Below, piece after piece: positions 8,393-17,055 of a stretch of DNA of 64,000 nucleotides. Position numbers and translations under genes: made by a program. Position 1 is the stretch's first letter; the number at the start of each line of letters is the position of its first letter. The DNA is taken from the NCBI RefSeq assembly GCF_021290925.1, contig NZ_JAJSLX010000002.1, positions 771,001 to 835,000 on the forward strand, written 5' to 3'. The stretch is from Sessilibacter corallicola. Its GTDB lineage: Bacteria; Pseudomonadota; Gammaproteobacteria; Pseudomonadales; Cellvibrionaceae. The notes under the pieces were generated by a model. The model did no database searches. It had not been told where the DNA came from and saw only the letters and a program-made list of their open reading frames with translations.

Positions 8393-9919
8393 GTGATTCA
8401 ACTGTGTCTAAACGGACAGTGGCTCGAACTAGAAAATTCTGATCCATCAGAAACCCTTTTGCATTATTTACGCACCAAACTTGGTCAAAATGGTACAAAG
8501 GAGGGCTGTGCTTCTGGCGACTGCGGCGCTTGTACTGTGGTTGTTGCTCAATACAGCGAGGCAACTCAATCTTGGCAGTACCATTCGATCAACAGTTGCA
8601 TCACCTTATTGGCTTCTCTTCACGGTAAACACATTATTACGGTGGAAGGAATTGCCGAGAGTTACGAGGGTGAGGCGAGCTTGTCGCACTTACACCCTGT
8701 ACAACGAGCGTTGGTCGAACATCATGGATCGCAATGTGGATTTTGTACGCCGGGTATTGTGATGTCTTTATTTACTGCCTATGAAAATAATGGCGGAGCC
8801 GCGTTGACGGAAAATCAAATTCTGGATTCGTTATCGGGAAATTTATGCCGTTGCACCGGTTATCGTCCTATTGTTGATGCCGGACTAGAAGCGCATCAAT
8901 ATTCAAAAGCGGGCCAGTATTCAAAAGTGGGCCACTATTCAAAACAAACCACACCCGAAAAAACTTATACGACAGAAACAGCCTGCTTTAAAACAGACAC
9001 AGCGCAATGCATTTTCCCGGCGAGCGAAGAAGAATTAATTCAGTTAATTACTCAGCACCCACAAGCGCGATTTGTCGCTGGCGGTACTGATTTAATGCTT
9101 GAGAAAACACAAGCGTTTAAATCGTTACCGCAATTAATTGGCCTCACACACATCGACAGTCTCCGTGAAATAACCATTACCAATAATAACGTCAGTGTCG
9201 GCTGCGGCGTTACTTTTTCTGACTTGGAACGAGAATTAAAAGACCGTTTACCTTCTTTGGTTGCGTTGTTTCATCGAATTGGTTCACGTCAGATCCGCAA
9301 TCAAGGCACGCTGGCTGGAAATATTGCCAATGCGTCTCCGATTGGAGATTCGCCGCCGTTTTTGTTGGCCCTTGATGCAACGTTGGAATTGAACGGTCCC
9401 AATGGACTTCGTGTTGTCGAACTCAATGACTTTTTTATAGATTACAAAAAAACGGAATTACAGCCGGGCGAGTACATTCGCCGTGTTTTGTTTGAAATTC
9501 CTAACGACAACTTTGTACAAAGTTATAAAATTTCAAAACGTTTTGAAGATGATATTTCTGCGGCGTTATTGGTTGTTCGTTGGAGCGTTGACAATAATTA
9601 TTTTAAAAACGTGCGTGTGAGCGTGGGTGGCATGGCAAGTACTGCAAAACGCGTTGTGTCCGTTGAAAATGCTCTTGAAGGTCAACCTGCTAACCAAGAA
9701 ACTATTTCGACTGCGAAAGCACTTTTTAAAACCGAGTTGTCACCAATCAGCGATGTACGCGCCAGTGCTCATTATCGAATAACGGTGATCGAGAATTTAT
9801 TAATGAAAGCCTGGCTTGAATTTTCTAATAATCACGCGGCCAAGACGCAATGCGTAAATGTTTGGCAGCCCAATGTAGAGAGAAAAGTTTCTCAACAGTT
9901 TGGAGGTGATTATGCGTAA
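8393..9919 (+). CDS. xdhA: Xanthine dehydrogenase small subunit (2Fe-2S and FAD)
   Basis: A 508-residue XdhA with a GTG start. Two [2Fe-2S] domains are visible: the plant-ferredoxin type with GCASGDCGAC (Cys39, 44, 47) and a later Cys in NSCITLL, and the all-helical type with QCGFCTPG and SGNLCRCTGYRP near 117-160. The CO-dehydrogenase-like FAD domain follows, with FVAGGTDLML near 225 and NQGTLAGNIANASPIGDSPP near 305-325. With XdhB it oxidises hypoxanthine and xanthine to urate, sending electrons to NAD+. First gene of the rightward purine operon; its end overlaps xdhB by 8 bases. The linker between Fe-S and FAD domains carries an 18-bp tandem duplication. Confidence 0.95.
   Translation: MIQLCLNGQWLELENSDPSETLLHYLRTKLGQNGTKEGCASGDCGACTVVVAQYSEATQSWQYHSINSCITLLASLHGKHIITVEGIAESYEGEASLSHLHPVQRALVEHHGSQCGFCTPGIVMSLFTAYENNGGAALTENQILDSLSGNLCRCTGYRPIVDAGLEAHQYSKAGQYSKVGHYSKQTTPEKTYTTETACFKTDTAQCIFPASEEELIQLITQHPQARFVAGGTDLMLEKTQAFKSLPQLIGLTHIDSLREITITNNNVSVGCGVTFSDLERELKDRLPSLVALFHRIGSRQIRNQGTLAGNIANASPIGDSPPFLLALDATLELNGPNGLRVVELNDFFIDYKKTELQPGEYIRRVLFEIPNDNFVQSYKISKRFEDDISAALLVVRWSVDNNYFKNVRVSVGGMASTAKRVVSVENALEGQPANQETISTAKALFKTELSPISDVRASAHYRITVIENLLMKAWLEFSNNHAAKTQCVNVWQPNVERKVSQQFGGDYA
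8897..8945 (+). repeat. 18-bp tandem repeat inside xdhA
   Basis: Two full copies and one partial copy of an 18-base unit (CARTATTCAAAAGYGGGC) encode QYSKAG, QYSKVG, HYSKQ at residues 169-185. This falls in the linker between the Fe-S and FAD domains, so length variation is likely tolerated. Confidence 0.85.
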
Positions 9920-12314
9920 TACTCGCCCCTACGATCCACTCGCAAAAAAAGCGCAACACAATTCCACAACCGAATCCGATGCCATTCGCCAACGACCAAA
10001 AAAGATAAAGTCTTCGAAAGGTGTTGCCGGTAAAGAATACATCCATGAAAGTGCTATTAAACATGTATTGGGTTCGGCGATTTATACCGACGATATGCCG
10101 GAATTACCGCGAACATTGCACATGGCCGCTGGCGGCAGTCGATTTTCTCGGGCAAAAATTCTGTCGATGAATTTAGAACCCGTGTTGGCAAGTTCGGGTG
10201 TTGTGGCTGTGTTTACAAAAGACGATATCCCTGGAAATAGCGACATCGGCCCGGTTTTCCCCGGCGATCCACTGTTTGCAGAAAACGAAACCTTATTTGT
10301 TGGTCAGCCGCTGTTTGTTGTGGCGGCCGAAACCTATGAGCAAGCCTGCGCTGCCGCCGAGCTTGCCGATATTGAATATCAAGAGTTAACCCCTGACATT
10401 ACCGTTGAGCAAGGAATAAAAAACCAATCCTTCGTTTTACCGGAACACACCATTGAATCTGGCGATCCAGATCACGCTATTAAAACCTCCGCTCGTACGC
10501 TTACTGGCAGTGGTTATATTCGCGGTCAAGAGCATTTATATTTAGAAGGGCACATCGCCTATGTTCAGCCACTGGAAGACGGTGGTGTGCATGTGTTTAC
10601 CTCCAGCCAACACCCTACTGAAGTGCAAAAATTAGTGGCCGAAGTTTTAAACATTGGCAGCCACAAAGTTATTGCCGAAGTAAGACGCATGGGCGGCGGA
10701 TTTGGTGGTAAAGAAACTCAAGCAGCAGCGCTCGCCTGTTCTGCGGCATTGGCGGCGGTGAAATTAAATCGACCCATTAAATACCGTATGCCGCGTAAAC
10801 ACGATATGGAACGCACCGGTAAACGCCACGATTTCAGTTACGAATATTCGGTGGGCTTTAACGAAGACGGAATTTTCAATGGTATCGACATGACCTTGGC
10901 CGGTTTGTGTGGTTGCTCGCCGGATTTATCGCAGGGCATTGTCGATCGAGCTATGTTTCATGCCGATAACGCGTATTTTCTCAATCAATCTCGCGTTGTT
11001 GGTTTAAGCCCGAAAACCCACACAGTATCGAATACTGCATTTCGGGGCTTCGGTGGTCCGCAAGGTATGGTCGCCATTGAAGCGGTGATTGATGATATTG
11101 CTCGTGAACTCAATATTGATCCTCTGACGGTTCGCAAGCGAAATTTGTATCGACCGGGCGCAAATACTACGCATTATTCCCAGCCCGTTGAACAGTTGGT
11201 TTTGCAGGATATTATTGCCGAGGTAGAAAACTCGTCCGATTACTGGGCGCGGCGAGAGGCCATCAAAACCTTTAACACCGAAAATACGTACGTGAAAAAA
11301 GGTCTGGCGTTAACACCGGTAAAATTCGGTATTTCGTTTACGGCCCAGCATTTGAATCAGGCGGCGGCCTTAGTTCATATCTACACCGATGGCACCATCT
11401 TGGTCAATCACGGCGGTACAGAGATGGGGCAAGGTTTACACACTAAAATCGCCCAGATTGTGGCGAATGAATTTTCCGTCGATATCGACCGCGTGCAGGT
11501 CAGTGCTACTCGCACCGATAAAGTGGCAAATACATCGCCCACGGCGGCGTCTTCTGGTACAGATCTGAACGGCTATGCCGCGAAATTAGCGTGTGATGAA
11601 ATTCGAACCAACTTAATTGCATTTGCTGTTGAGCATTTTTCGGTAGAAAAAGAATCCGTGCGCTTTGAAGACAGCTGCGTTTTTGTGGGCGAAGAATCCT
11701 ATACTTTTGCGAAGTTTTGCCAATTGGCCTACATGAATCGAATTTCTTTAATGGCGCACGGGCATTATAAAACCCCGAAAATTTATTACGATCGTGCCTC
11801 AGGTAAAGGTCATCCCTTTTTCTACTTTGCCAATGGTGCTGCTTGCGCCGAGGTGTTGGTGGATTGTTTAACCGGGGAATACAAAGTTCAGCGCGTTGAT
11901 ATTCTTCACGACGTTGGTCATTCCATAAATCCTGCACTCGATATTGGCCAAATTGAAGGCGCGTTTATTCAGGGTATGGGTTGGCTAACCACCGAGGAAT
12001 TACTGTGGGACGAAAAAGGCCGAGTTTTATCGAACACACCGGCAACGTACAAAATCCCAACCGCGTTTGATGTGCCCAGAGAATTTAATGTCTCGCTTTA
12101 TCAAAGCGCAAATCCAGAAAATACCGTGTTTAATTCGAAAGCAGTGGGTGAGCCGCCGTTAATGTTGGCCATCAGTGTGTGGTCAGCTTTGAGAGACGCG
12201 TGTTCGAGTGTGGCAAACTATCAGTGCAGTCCGCCGTTGGACCCACCGGCTACGCCCGAAAAAGTATTAGCAGCAATAGAATATGCGCGAGCATTTCAAT
12301 CGAATCATTCGTAA
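9912..12314 (+). CDS. xdhB: Xanthine dehydrogenase large (molybdopterin) subunit
   Basis: The start chosen is ATG 9912, directly after a strong Shine-Dalgarno GGAGGTGAT, giving 800 residues; an upstream TTG is not needed. The protein has the aldehyde-oxidase a/b-hammerhead domain and the molybdopterin-binding domain: GGGFGGKETQ near 260, 'NTAFRGFGGPQGM' near 375-388, 'GTEMGQGLHTKIAQ', and the catalytic Glu region 'GEPPLMLAISVW' near the C-terminus. It holds the Mo-cofactor active site that hydroxylates xanthine. It overlaps xdhA by 8 bases and is followed at once by xdhC. The first 45 residues are polar and poorly conserved, as in other XdhB proteins. Confidence 0.96.
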   Translation: MRNTRPYDPLAKKAQHNSTTESDAIRQRPKKIKSSKGVAGKEYIHESAIKHVLGSAIYTDDMPELPRTLHMAAGGSRFSRAKILSMNLEPVLASSGVVAVFTKDDIPGNSDIGPVFPGDPLFAENETLFVGQPLFVVAAETYEQACAAAELADIEYQELTPDITVEQGIKNQSFVLPEHTIESGDPDHAIKTSARTLTGSGYIRGQEHLYLEGHIAYVQPLEDGGVHVFTSSQHPTEVQKLVAEVLNIGSHKVIAEVRRMGGGFGGKETQAAALACSAALAAVKLNRPIKYRMPRKHDMERTGKRHDFSYEYSVGFNEDGIFNGIDMTLAGLCGCSPDLSQGIVDRAMFHADNAYFLNQSRVVGLSPKTHTVSNTAFRGFGGPQGMVAIEAVIDDIARELNIDPLTVRKRNLYRPGANTTHYSQPVEQLVLQDIIAEVENSSDYWARREAIKTFNTENTYVKKGLALTPVKFGISFTAQHLNQAAALVHIYTDGTILVNHGGTEMGQGLHTKIAQIVANEFSVDIDRVQVSATRTDKVANTSPTAASSGTDLNGYAAKLACDEIRTNLIAFAVEHFSVEKESVRFEDSCVFVGEESYTFAKFCQLAYMNRISLMAHGHYKTPKIYYDRASGKGHPFFYFANGAACAEVLVDCLTGEYKVQRVDILHDVGHSINPALDIGQIEGAFIQGMGWLTTEELLWDEKGRVLSNTPATYKIPTAFDVPREFNVSLYQSANPENTVFNSKAVGEPPLMLAISVWSALRDACSSVANYQCSPPLDPPATPEKVLAAIEYARAFQSNHS

Positions 12315-12356
12315 ATTTTGTGTGTTTTTCTAACACGAGACAGTGAGGAAAACGTT

Positions 12357-13256
12357 GTGGACAGACCTTGGTATTTAGCCGTTGGTGATTGCAAAGAAGA
12401 CGGTGCACCATTTGCCCTGGTAACGGTGTTGGGAACTTCCGGTTCAACACCGCGAGATCCGGGATCAAAAATGGTTATTACAAAGGAATCTACGTTTGAC
12501 ACCATCGGCGGTGGTCAGCTCGAATTTTTAGTGACTCAGCAAGCGCGAGAACTGTTGGAAAAAAACGAAACCGATGTCGTCATTCGTGCATTTCCTCTTG
12601 CTGCCGAAGCTGCACAGTGTTGCGGCGGCCAGGTGAGTGTCATGATCGAAACCTTCGCCGCCACTGCCTGGCAGATCGCGGTTTTTGGTGCTGGTCATGT
12701 AGCTCAGCAATTGATTCCTATATTATCGCGCATGCCCTGTCAGGTGCACTGGTTTGATAAACGCCCAGAGTTTTTATCGATTCCCGTTGAGACAAACATA
12801 AAGCTGCGGTTGATTCCAGAAGAGGTGTCTCTCGCGGTTGAGCAATTGCCTGCGACGTCGGATGTTTTAATTTTAACCCACGACCACGCATTGGATTATG
12901 AATTGACCAAAGCGTGTTTGCAGCGAGACGATATTTCTTTGGTGGGCACCATTGGTTCGGACACAAAATCCAATCGATTTGAGCAACGTTTACTAAAAGA
13001 CGGTGTTGATGAGCAGTCTCTTGCGCGATTTGTGTGTCCTATTGGTATTCCACAAGTCAAAGGAAAATTACCGATTGAAATTGCGGTGTCGATTTGTGCC
13101 CAATTAATTGCTCGTCAACAGATTGATCCGCAATCAACGCGAGATCGACGAGGCATTTCTTGGCGTGATCTTAAGAAAAACCTCAGCGAGGTTGGCGAGA
13201 TCAGCGGTCAAGAAATTCATATTAATCCCAATAATTCAAAGTCACACAGTGGTTGA
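12357..13256 (+). CDS. xdhC: Xanthine dehydrogenase accessory protein XdhC
   Basis: With GTG 12357 as start (preceded by AGTGAGGAAAAC) the product is 299 residues. XdhC binds molybdopterin and inserts the sulfurated cofactor into XdhB. Visible features are the N-terminal 'ALVTVLGTSGSTPRDPGSKM' XdhC/CoxI domain, 'TIGGGQLE', a Cys pair in 'AAQCCGGQV', and a C-terminal Rossmann-type domain with 'AVFGAGHVAQQL' and 'LILTHDHALDYEL'. The end 'GTIGSDTKSNRFEQRL' is also typical. Upstream in-frame TTG codon would add 13 non-conserved residues. It sits 42 bases after xdhB and its stop lies just before uraD. Confidence 0.93.
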   Translation: MDRPWYLAVGDCKEDGAPFALVTVLGTSGSTPRDPGSKMVITKESTFDTIGGGQLEFLVTQQARELLEKNETDVVIRAFPLAAEAAQCCGGQVSVMIETFAATAWQIAVFGAGHVAQQLIPILSRMPCQVHWFDKRPEFLSIPVETNIKLRLIPEEVSLAVEQLPATSDVLILTHDHALDYELTKACLQRDDISLVGTIGSDTKSNRFEQRLLKDGVDEQSLARFVCPIGIPQVKGKLPIEIAVSICAQLIARQQIDPQSTRDRRGISWRDLKKNLSEVGEISGQEIHINPNNSKSHSG

Positions 13257-13263
13257 AAGTTCC

Positions 13264-13770
13264 GTGATAACAGACATTTCCATTGATCAGTTAAATGCAT
13301 TGAATACTGATGAAGCAACAACATTTTTTACGCATATTTGTCATTGCCAACGCTGGGCACATGACATGTGTGCTGCACGACCATTTACCGATTTGACGGC
13401 GGTGTTATCTGTGGCAGAGGCGCTTTGGTCTGAGGCCAGTGAAGCAGAAATTTTAGAAGCTTTTCAGGGGCATGCCCGCATTGGCGATTTATCGGCCATG
13501 AAAGAAAAATACAGTGCGGCATCAAAAGAGCAGGGCCAGGTTGCGTTGGCCGACGAACGTGTATTGCAAGAGCTGCTGGTTAAAAACAACGAATACTTCG
13601 ATAAAAATGGCTTTATTTTTATTGTTTGTGCAACGGGTAAATCGGCCGAAGAGATGTTGACCTTGTTGTTAGCTAGACTAGACAATCCCCGACAAGACGA
13701 ATTGAAAAACGGTGCTGTTGAACAGGGTAAAATTACTCACTTGCGTTTATCCAGCCGTATTACCAATTAG
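13264..13770 (+). CDS. uraD: OHCU decarboxylase (uraD)
   Basis: This is 2-oxo-4-hydroxy-4-carboxy-5-ureidoimidazoline decarboxylase, which makes (S)-allantoin in the last step of the urate pathway. From GTG 13264 it is 168 residues, the normal length (166-170), starting MITDISIDQLNALN. The family signature 'GHARIGD' with the catalytic His is near residue 75, followed by 'SKEQG' and 'NEYFDKNGFIFIVCATGKSAEEML'. Another in-frame GTG lies at 13249, overlapping the xdhC stop; neither has a strong ribosome-binding site, suggesting translational coupling to xdhC. Confidence 0.9.
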   Translation: MITDISIDQLNALNTDEATTFFTHICHCQRWAHDMCAARPFTDLTAVLSVAEALWSEASEAEILEAFQGHARIGDLSAMKEKYSAASKEQGQVALADERVLQELLVKNNEYFDKNGFIFIVCATGKSAEEMLTLLLARLDNPRQDELKNGAVEQGKITHLRLSSRITN

Positions 13771-13801
13771 CCAAAAAATTATTTTTTAGAAACATAAAAT
13801 C

Positions 13802-14149
13802 ATGACTACTCGTCCTCCTATTACTACCCATATTTTAGACACAAATAAAGGCCGACCTGCGGCAGATGTTAACGTCAAGCTCTTTTATAAACACGACGGT
13901 CAGTGGCAGTTGTTGAGTGATGCTACCACCAACAGTGACGGTCGCGTTGAATCCTGGCGCCAAGACTATGGATTTAAACCGGGCCTTTACCAGTTGATTT
14001 TTGCTACGGCTGAATATTTTGAGAAAGAAAATACGGCAAGCTTTTATCCTGAAGTAAGCATCAGCTTTCAAGTTGCTGCTTGTGATGAACATTACCACGT
14101 GCCGCTGTTGTTGAGCGGGCACGGATATTCAACTTACCGTGGCAGTTAA
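13802..14149 (+). CDS. uraH: 5-hydroxyisourate hydrolase (transthyretin-like)
   Basis: A 115-residue transthyretin-related protein hydrolysing 5-hydroxyisourate to OHCU. The N-terminal 'THILDTNKGRPAADV' (with catalytic His) and the diagnostic C-terminal YRGS tetrapeptide are both present, as is 'HYHVPLLLSGHGYSTYRGS' in part. The length is the usual one for the cytoplasmic form and there is no signal peptide. It lies between uraD and guaD in the same operon, completing the non-enzymatic-avoiding route from urate to allantoin. Confidence 0.95.
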   Translation: MTTRPPITTHILDTNKGRPAADVNVKLFYKHDGQWQLLSDATTNSDGRVESWRQDYGFKPGLYQLIFATAEYFEKENTASFYPEVSISFQVAACDEHYHVPLLLSGHGYSTYRGS

Positions 14150-14152
14150 GGC

Positions 14153-15445
14153 ATGAATTCAATGAAAGCGTATCGAGCCAGTATTCTGCATTTTGTTTCT
14201 GAACCGACACTCGACGGTGGTGGCGTTGAATTTTTTGACGACGGGATTTTATTGGTTGAACAAGGGCGTGTGTCTGCGCTTGATTCGGCGGAAAAATTAC
14301 TGCCTAAAATTGAGCAAGAAAATATAGATTTGGTGGATTATTCTGGGCAATTGATTATGCCTGGGTTTATCGATACCCACGTGCATTTTCCACAGATTAA
14401 TATTATTGGCAGTTACGGCGAGAAATTACTCGATTGGTTGAACAATTACACCTTTCCAGCAGAAAGTAAGTTCTCCGATCAAGCCTATGCTCAAGTGGTT
14501 GCTGAACAATTTGTTCAATCGCTATTCAGTCACGGTACTACCACCGCTATGGTGTATTGCACGGTGCATCCTGAGTCAGTCGACGCATTTTTTACTACTT
14601 CCAGCCGCTACAACGCCTGTATGTTGGCGGGCAAGGTGATGATGGATCGCAACTGCCCAGAAAATTTGCAAGATACCGCGGTGAGCAGCTACGAACAGTC
14701 GCAGGCATTGATTGATCAATGGCATAAAAACGGCCGCTCGCTGTACACCGTGACGCCGCGTTTTGCGCCGACATCAACACCGGCACAACTGGCATTTGCG
14801 GGTAAATTATTGCGGGAAAATTCGGGTGTTTATTTACAAACGCATTTATCGGAGAACGTTTCTGAAATTGAGTGGGTAAAAAGCTTATACCCTGATCACG
14901 AAAATTATTTAGACGTTTACGATCATTACGGCTTGTTGAGTGAAAACAGTACCTTTGGTCACGGCATTCATTTATCGGATGGCGAATTAACGCGCTTGTC
15001 TGACACTCAATCGAAAATTGCCTTTTGTCCGACCTCGAATTTATTTTTAGGCAGCGGATTATACGATTTAGCCCGCAGCGAAAAATTTGGTGTTGCAACC
15101 AGTATTGCTACCGATGTGGGGGCGGGCACCAGTTTATGTCAGTTACAAACGCTAAACGAAGCGTATAAAGTGACGCAACTTCAAGATTATCCACTGCATT
15201 CATATCAGGCGTTTTATTGGCTGACTTTAGCAAATGCGAAAAGCTTGAATATCGACGACGAGCTTGGCAATTTCAACACGGGTAAATACGCCGACTTTAT
15301 CGTGCTCGGCAGCGACAGTTCTTCCGTGTTTGAATACCGCTATCAGCTGTGTCAGTCCCTATCAGAAAAACTCTTTTTATTCATGACAATGGGTGATGAT
15401 CGAAACATCAAACATACCTATGTTCATGGCGAGTGTGTTTATTAA
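14153..15445 (+). CDS. guaD: Guanine deaminase
   Basis: A 430-residue amidohydrolase converting guanine to xanthine and ammonia. The metal and substrate motifs are 'MPGFIDTHVHFPQINIIGSY' (HxH, about 70-85), 'LQTHLSEN' , 'HGIHLSDGEL' and 'ATDVGAGTSLCQL'. Guanine deaminases share the 'DTHVHFPQ' and 'DVGAG' forms. Two ATG codons (14153 and 14162) are possible starts 3 codons apart. It begins 3 bases after the uraH stop, so it is co-transcribed and feeds xanthine to XdhAB. Confidence 0.93.
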   Translation: MNSMKAYRASILHFVSEPTLDGGGVEFFDDGILLVEQGRVSALDSAEKLLPKIEQENIDLVDYSGQLIMPGFIDTHVHFPQINIIGSYGEKLLDWLNNYTFPAESKFSDQAYAQVVAEQFVQSLFSHGTTTAMVYCTVHPESVDAFFTTSSRYNACMLAGKVMMDRNCPENLQDTAVSSYEQSQALIDQWHKNGRSLYTVTPRFAPTSTPAQLAFAGKLLRENSGVYLQTHLSENVSEIEWVKSLYPDHENYLDVYDHYGLLSENSTFGHGIHLSDGELTRLSDTQSKIAFCPTSNLFLGSGLYDLARSEKFGVATSIATDVGAGTSLCQLQTLNEAYKVTQLQDYPLHSYQAFYWLTLANAKSLNIDDELGNFNTGKYADFIVLGSDSSSVFEYRYQLCQSLSEKLFLFMTMGDDRNIKHTYVHGECVY

Positions 15446-15469
15446 ATATTAATTGTTGTTTGGAATATT

Positions 15470-16675
15470 ATGTCTTCGGCGTATTTGTTGGATTGGCTTA
15501 GTATGGCTTTTCGTTGGCTGCATGTACTTGCAGCCATTGCCTGGATTGGATCGTCTCTAAAATATGTGTGGGTCGATAATAATTTAAGGAAACCCCCGCA
15601 ATGGAAAGCCGATAAAGGCATTAAAGGCGATGTTTGGGTTATTCATGGCGGCGGTATTTATGAATTTCAAAAATACGAATTAGCGCCTGAGCGAATGCCA
15701 GAAGTGCTGCACTGGGTTAAATGGGAATCGTACACCACGTGGTTGTCGGGTTTTCTTTTGGTTTCGGTTATTTATTATAGCCAAGCCAGTACTTATTTAA
15801 TGCCTGTTGATGGTGTGTTTACTGCGTCTTGGCAAGCAGTCGCTGCGGGTATTGGCTTTTTAGCATCAACATTACTGATTTACGAAATTCTTATTCGTAC
15901 ACCCATTGTAACCAAAGGCGCCATTTTTGCCGTGGTTATGTCTTTGGTGTTTTTAGGGTTGAGTTACATTGCCTTTCAGTTGTTTTCACCGCGTGCTGCG
16001 GCCTTGCACGTTGGCGCGGCTATCGGAACGATTATGTCTGGTAACGTGTTCTTCGGTATTGTTCCGGCACAAAAAGCGTTTATGCGTGCAATTGAAAGTG
16101 GCCAACAACCGAATGCTGCAACGGCGGCTTTTGCAAAACAACGATCACTGCACAACAACTATTTTACGCTGGCGGTGGTGCTGTTAATGATTTCGAATCA
16201 TTACCCCATTGTTTACAGCCACGAATTGGGTTGGGTTTTGATTGTCGCGATTGGTGTGCTCAGCGCTTATATTAGACATTTCTTTAATTTGAAAAACCAA
16301 GGCGTTACAAAACCACAAATTCTTGTAATAGCCGGAGCCTTAATTGTGGCGTTGGTTGTATTGGCCGCACCAAAATCAAACGTGGAGGCAGCATCTGTTG
16401 ATAGTTCTGTGGAAAGCTCCGTTGCGCTGAATGAAAATCCGGCAATGGTCATTGTTAACACTCATTGCTCAGGTTGTCATGCTGTTCAGCCGAGTAACCC
16501 AGCTTTTGCCGCACCACCGGCGGGTATTGTGATTGAAAATGAATCACACGTACGCGCACTGGCGGATAGAATTAGGTCTGTTTCGGTCGACAGTAAATAT
16601 ATGCCCCTCGGTAATTTAACAGGTATGACTCAGGAAGAGAGAGATACGTTGGGTCAATGGCTAGAAAGTTATTAA
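15470..16675 (+). CDS. puuD: Membrane urate hydroxylase with cytochrome c domain
   Basis: A 401-residue inner-membrane protein of the PuuD family, which oxidises urate to 5-hydroxyisourate without releasing hydrogen peroxide. The N-terminal part has about eight membrane spans and family segments such as 'WLHVLAAIAWIGSSLKYVW' and 'GDVWVIHGGGIYEFQKYELA'. The C-terminal cytochrome c domain carries the haem motif CSGCH (Cys333, Cys336, His337) and an axial Met candidate in 'KYMPLGNLTGM'. The domain is fused, so electrons can pass to the respiratory chain. It is the last gene of the purine operon and replaces a soluble uricase, none of which is visible here. Confidence 0.94.
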   Translation: MSSAYLLDWLSMAFRWLHVLAAIAWIGSSLKYVWVDNNLRKPPQWKADKGIKGDVWVIHGGGIYEFQKYELAPERMPEVLHWVKWESYTTWLSGFLLVSVIYYSQASTYLMPVDGVFTASWQAVAAGIGFLASTLLIYEILIRTPIVTKGAIFAVVMSLVFLGLSYIAFQLFSPRAAALHVGAAIGTIMSGNVFFGIVPAQKAFMRAIESGQQPNAATAAFAKQRSLHNNYFTLAVVLLMISNHYPIVYSHELGWVLIVAIGVLSAYIRHFFNLKNQGVTKPQILVIAGALIVALVVLAAPKSNVEAASVDSSVESSVALNENPAMVIVNTHCSGCHAVQPSNPAFAAPPAGIVIENESHVRALADRIRSVSVDSKYMPLGNLTGMTQEERDTLGQWLESY

Positions 16676-16760
16676 TTATTTTTATTTGATCGATAGAACT
16701 AAGGTTTTTTTGAAATAACGCTTAATTTAAGATCAATATTTGTTTGAATTCCCCGTTTTT

Positions 16761-16812
16761 ACTACCAGAATAAAATTAATTTAAACTTTTAATGCTTTTT
16801 TGTTCTGGTAGC
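16761..16812 (+). terminator. Long-loop hairpin behind the purine operon
   Basis: A perfect 9-bp stem CTACCAGAA / TTCTGGTAG (10 of 12 with flanks) with a 32-base AT-rich loop, followed by the pyrimidine-rich CTTCTCTTTATCTTTT. A reasonable terminator for the xdh-puuD transcript. The rest of 16676-17055 is AT-rich and must hold the promoter of the next gene; nothing else is visible. Confidence 0.45.
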
Positions 16813-17055
16813 TTCTCTTTATCTTTTACAAAGATCTCACAATCATCTTCATTATATTCCTTAAAATTATTACAAGTACTAGATTGTTATTACTGTCTTC
16901 AGTGTGTAATGAATGTATTGATGTAAAATTAATCAAATACTAATCCGGTGCTTTGATATGGACATTCGTAAAATGTGAATTGTGTCGTACAATGCGGCAG
17001 GATTTATTTTTCCTAATTCGAAAAAGGATTTACCAATTTAAGGTTGGAGAGCTTA

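Noticed and set aside
14595-15098. A 167-codon leftward frame inside guaD
   Set aside because: Antisense to a conserved amidohydrolase, with no family character.
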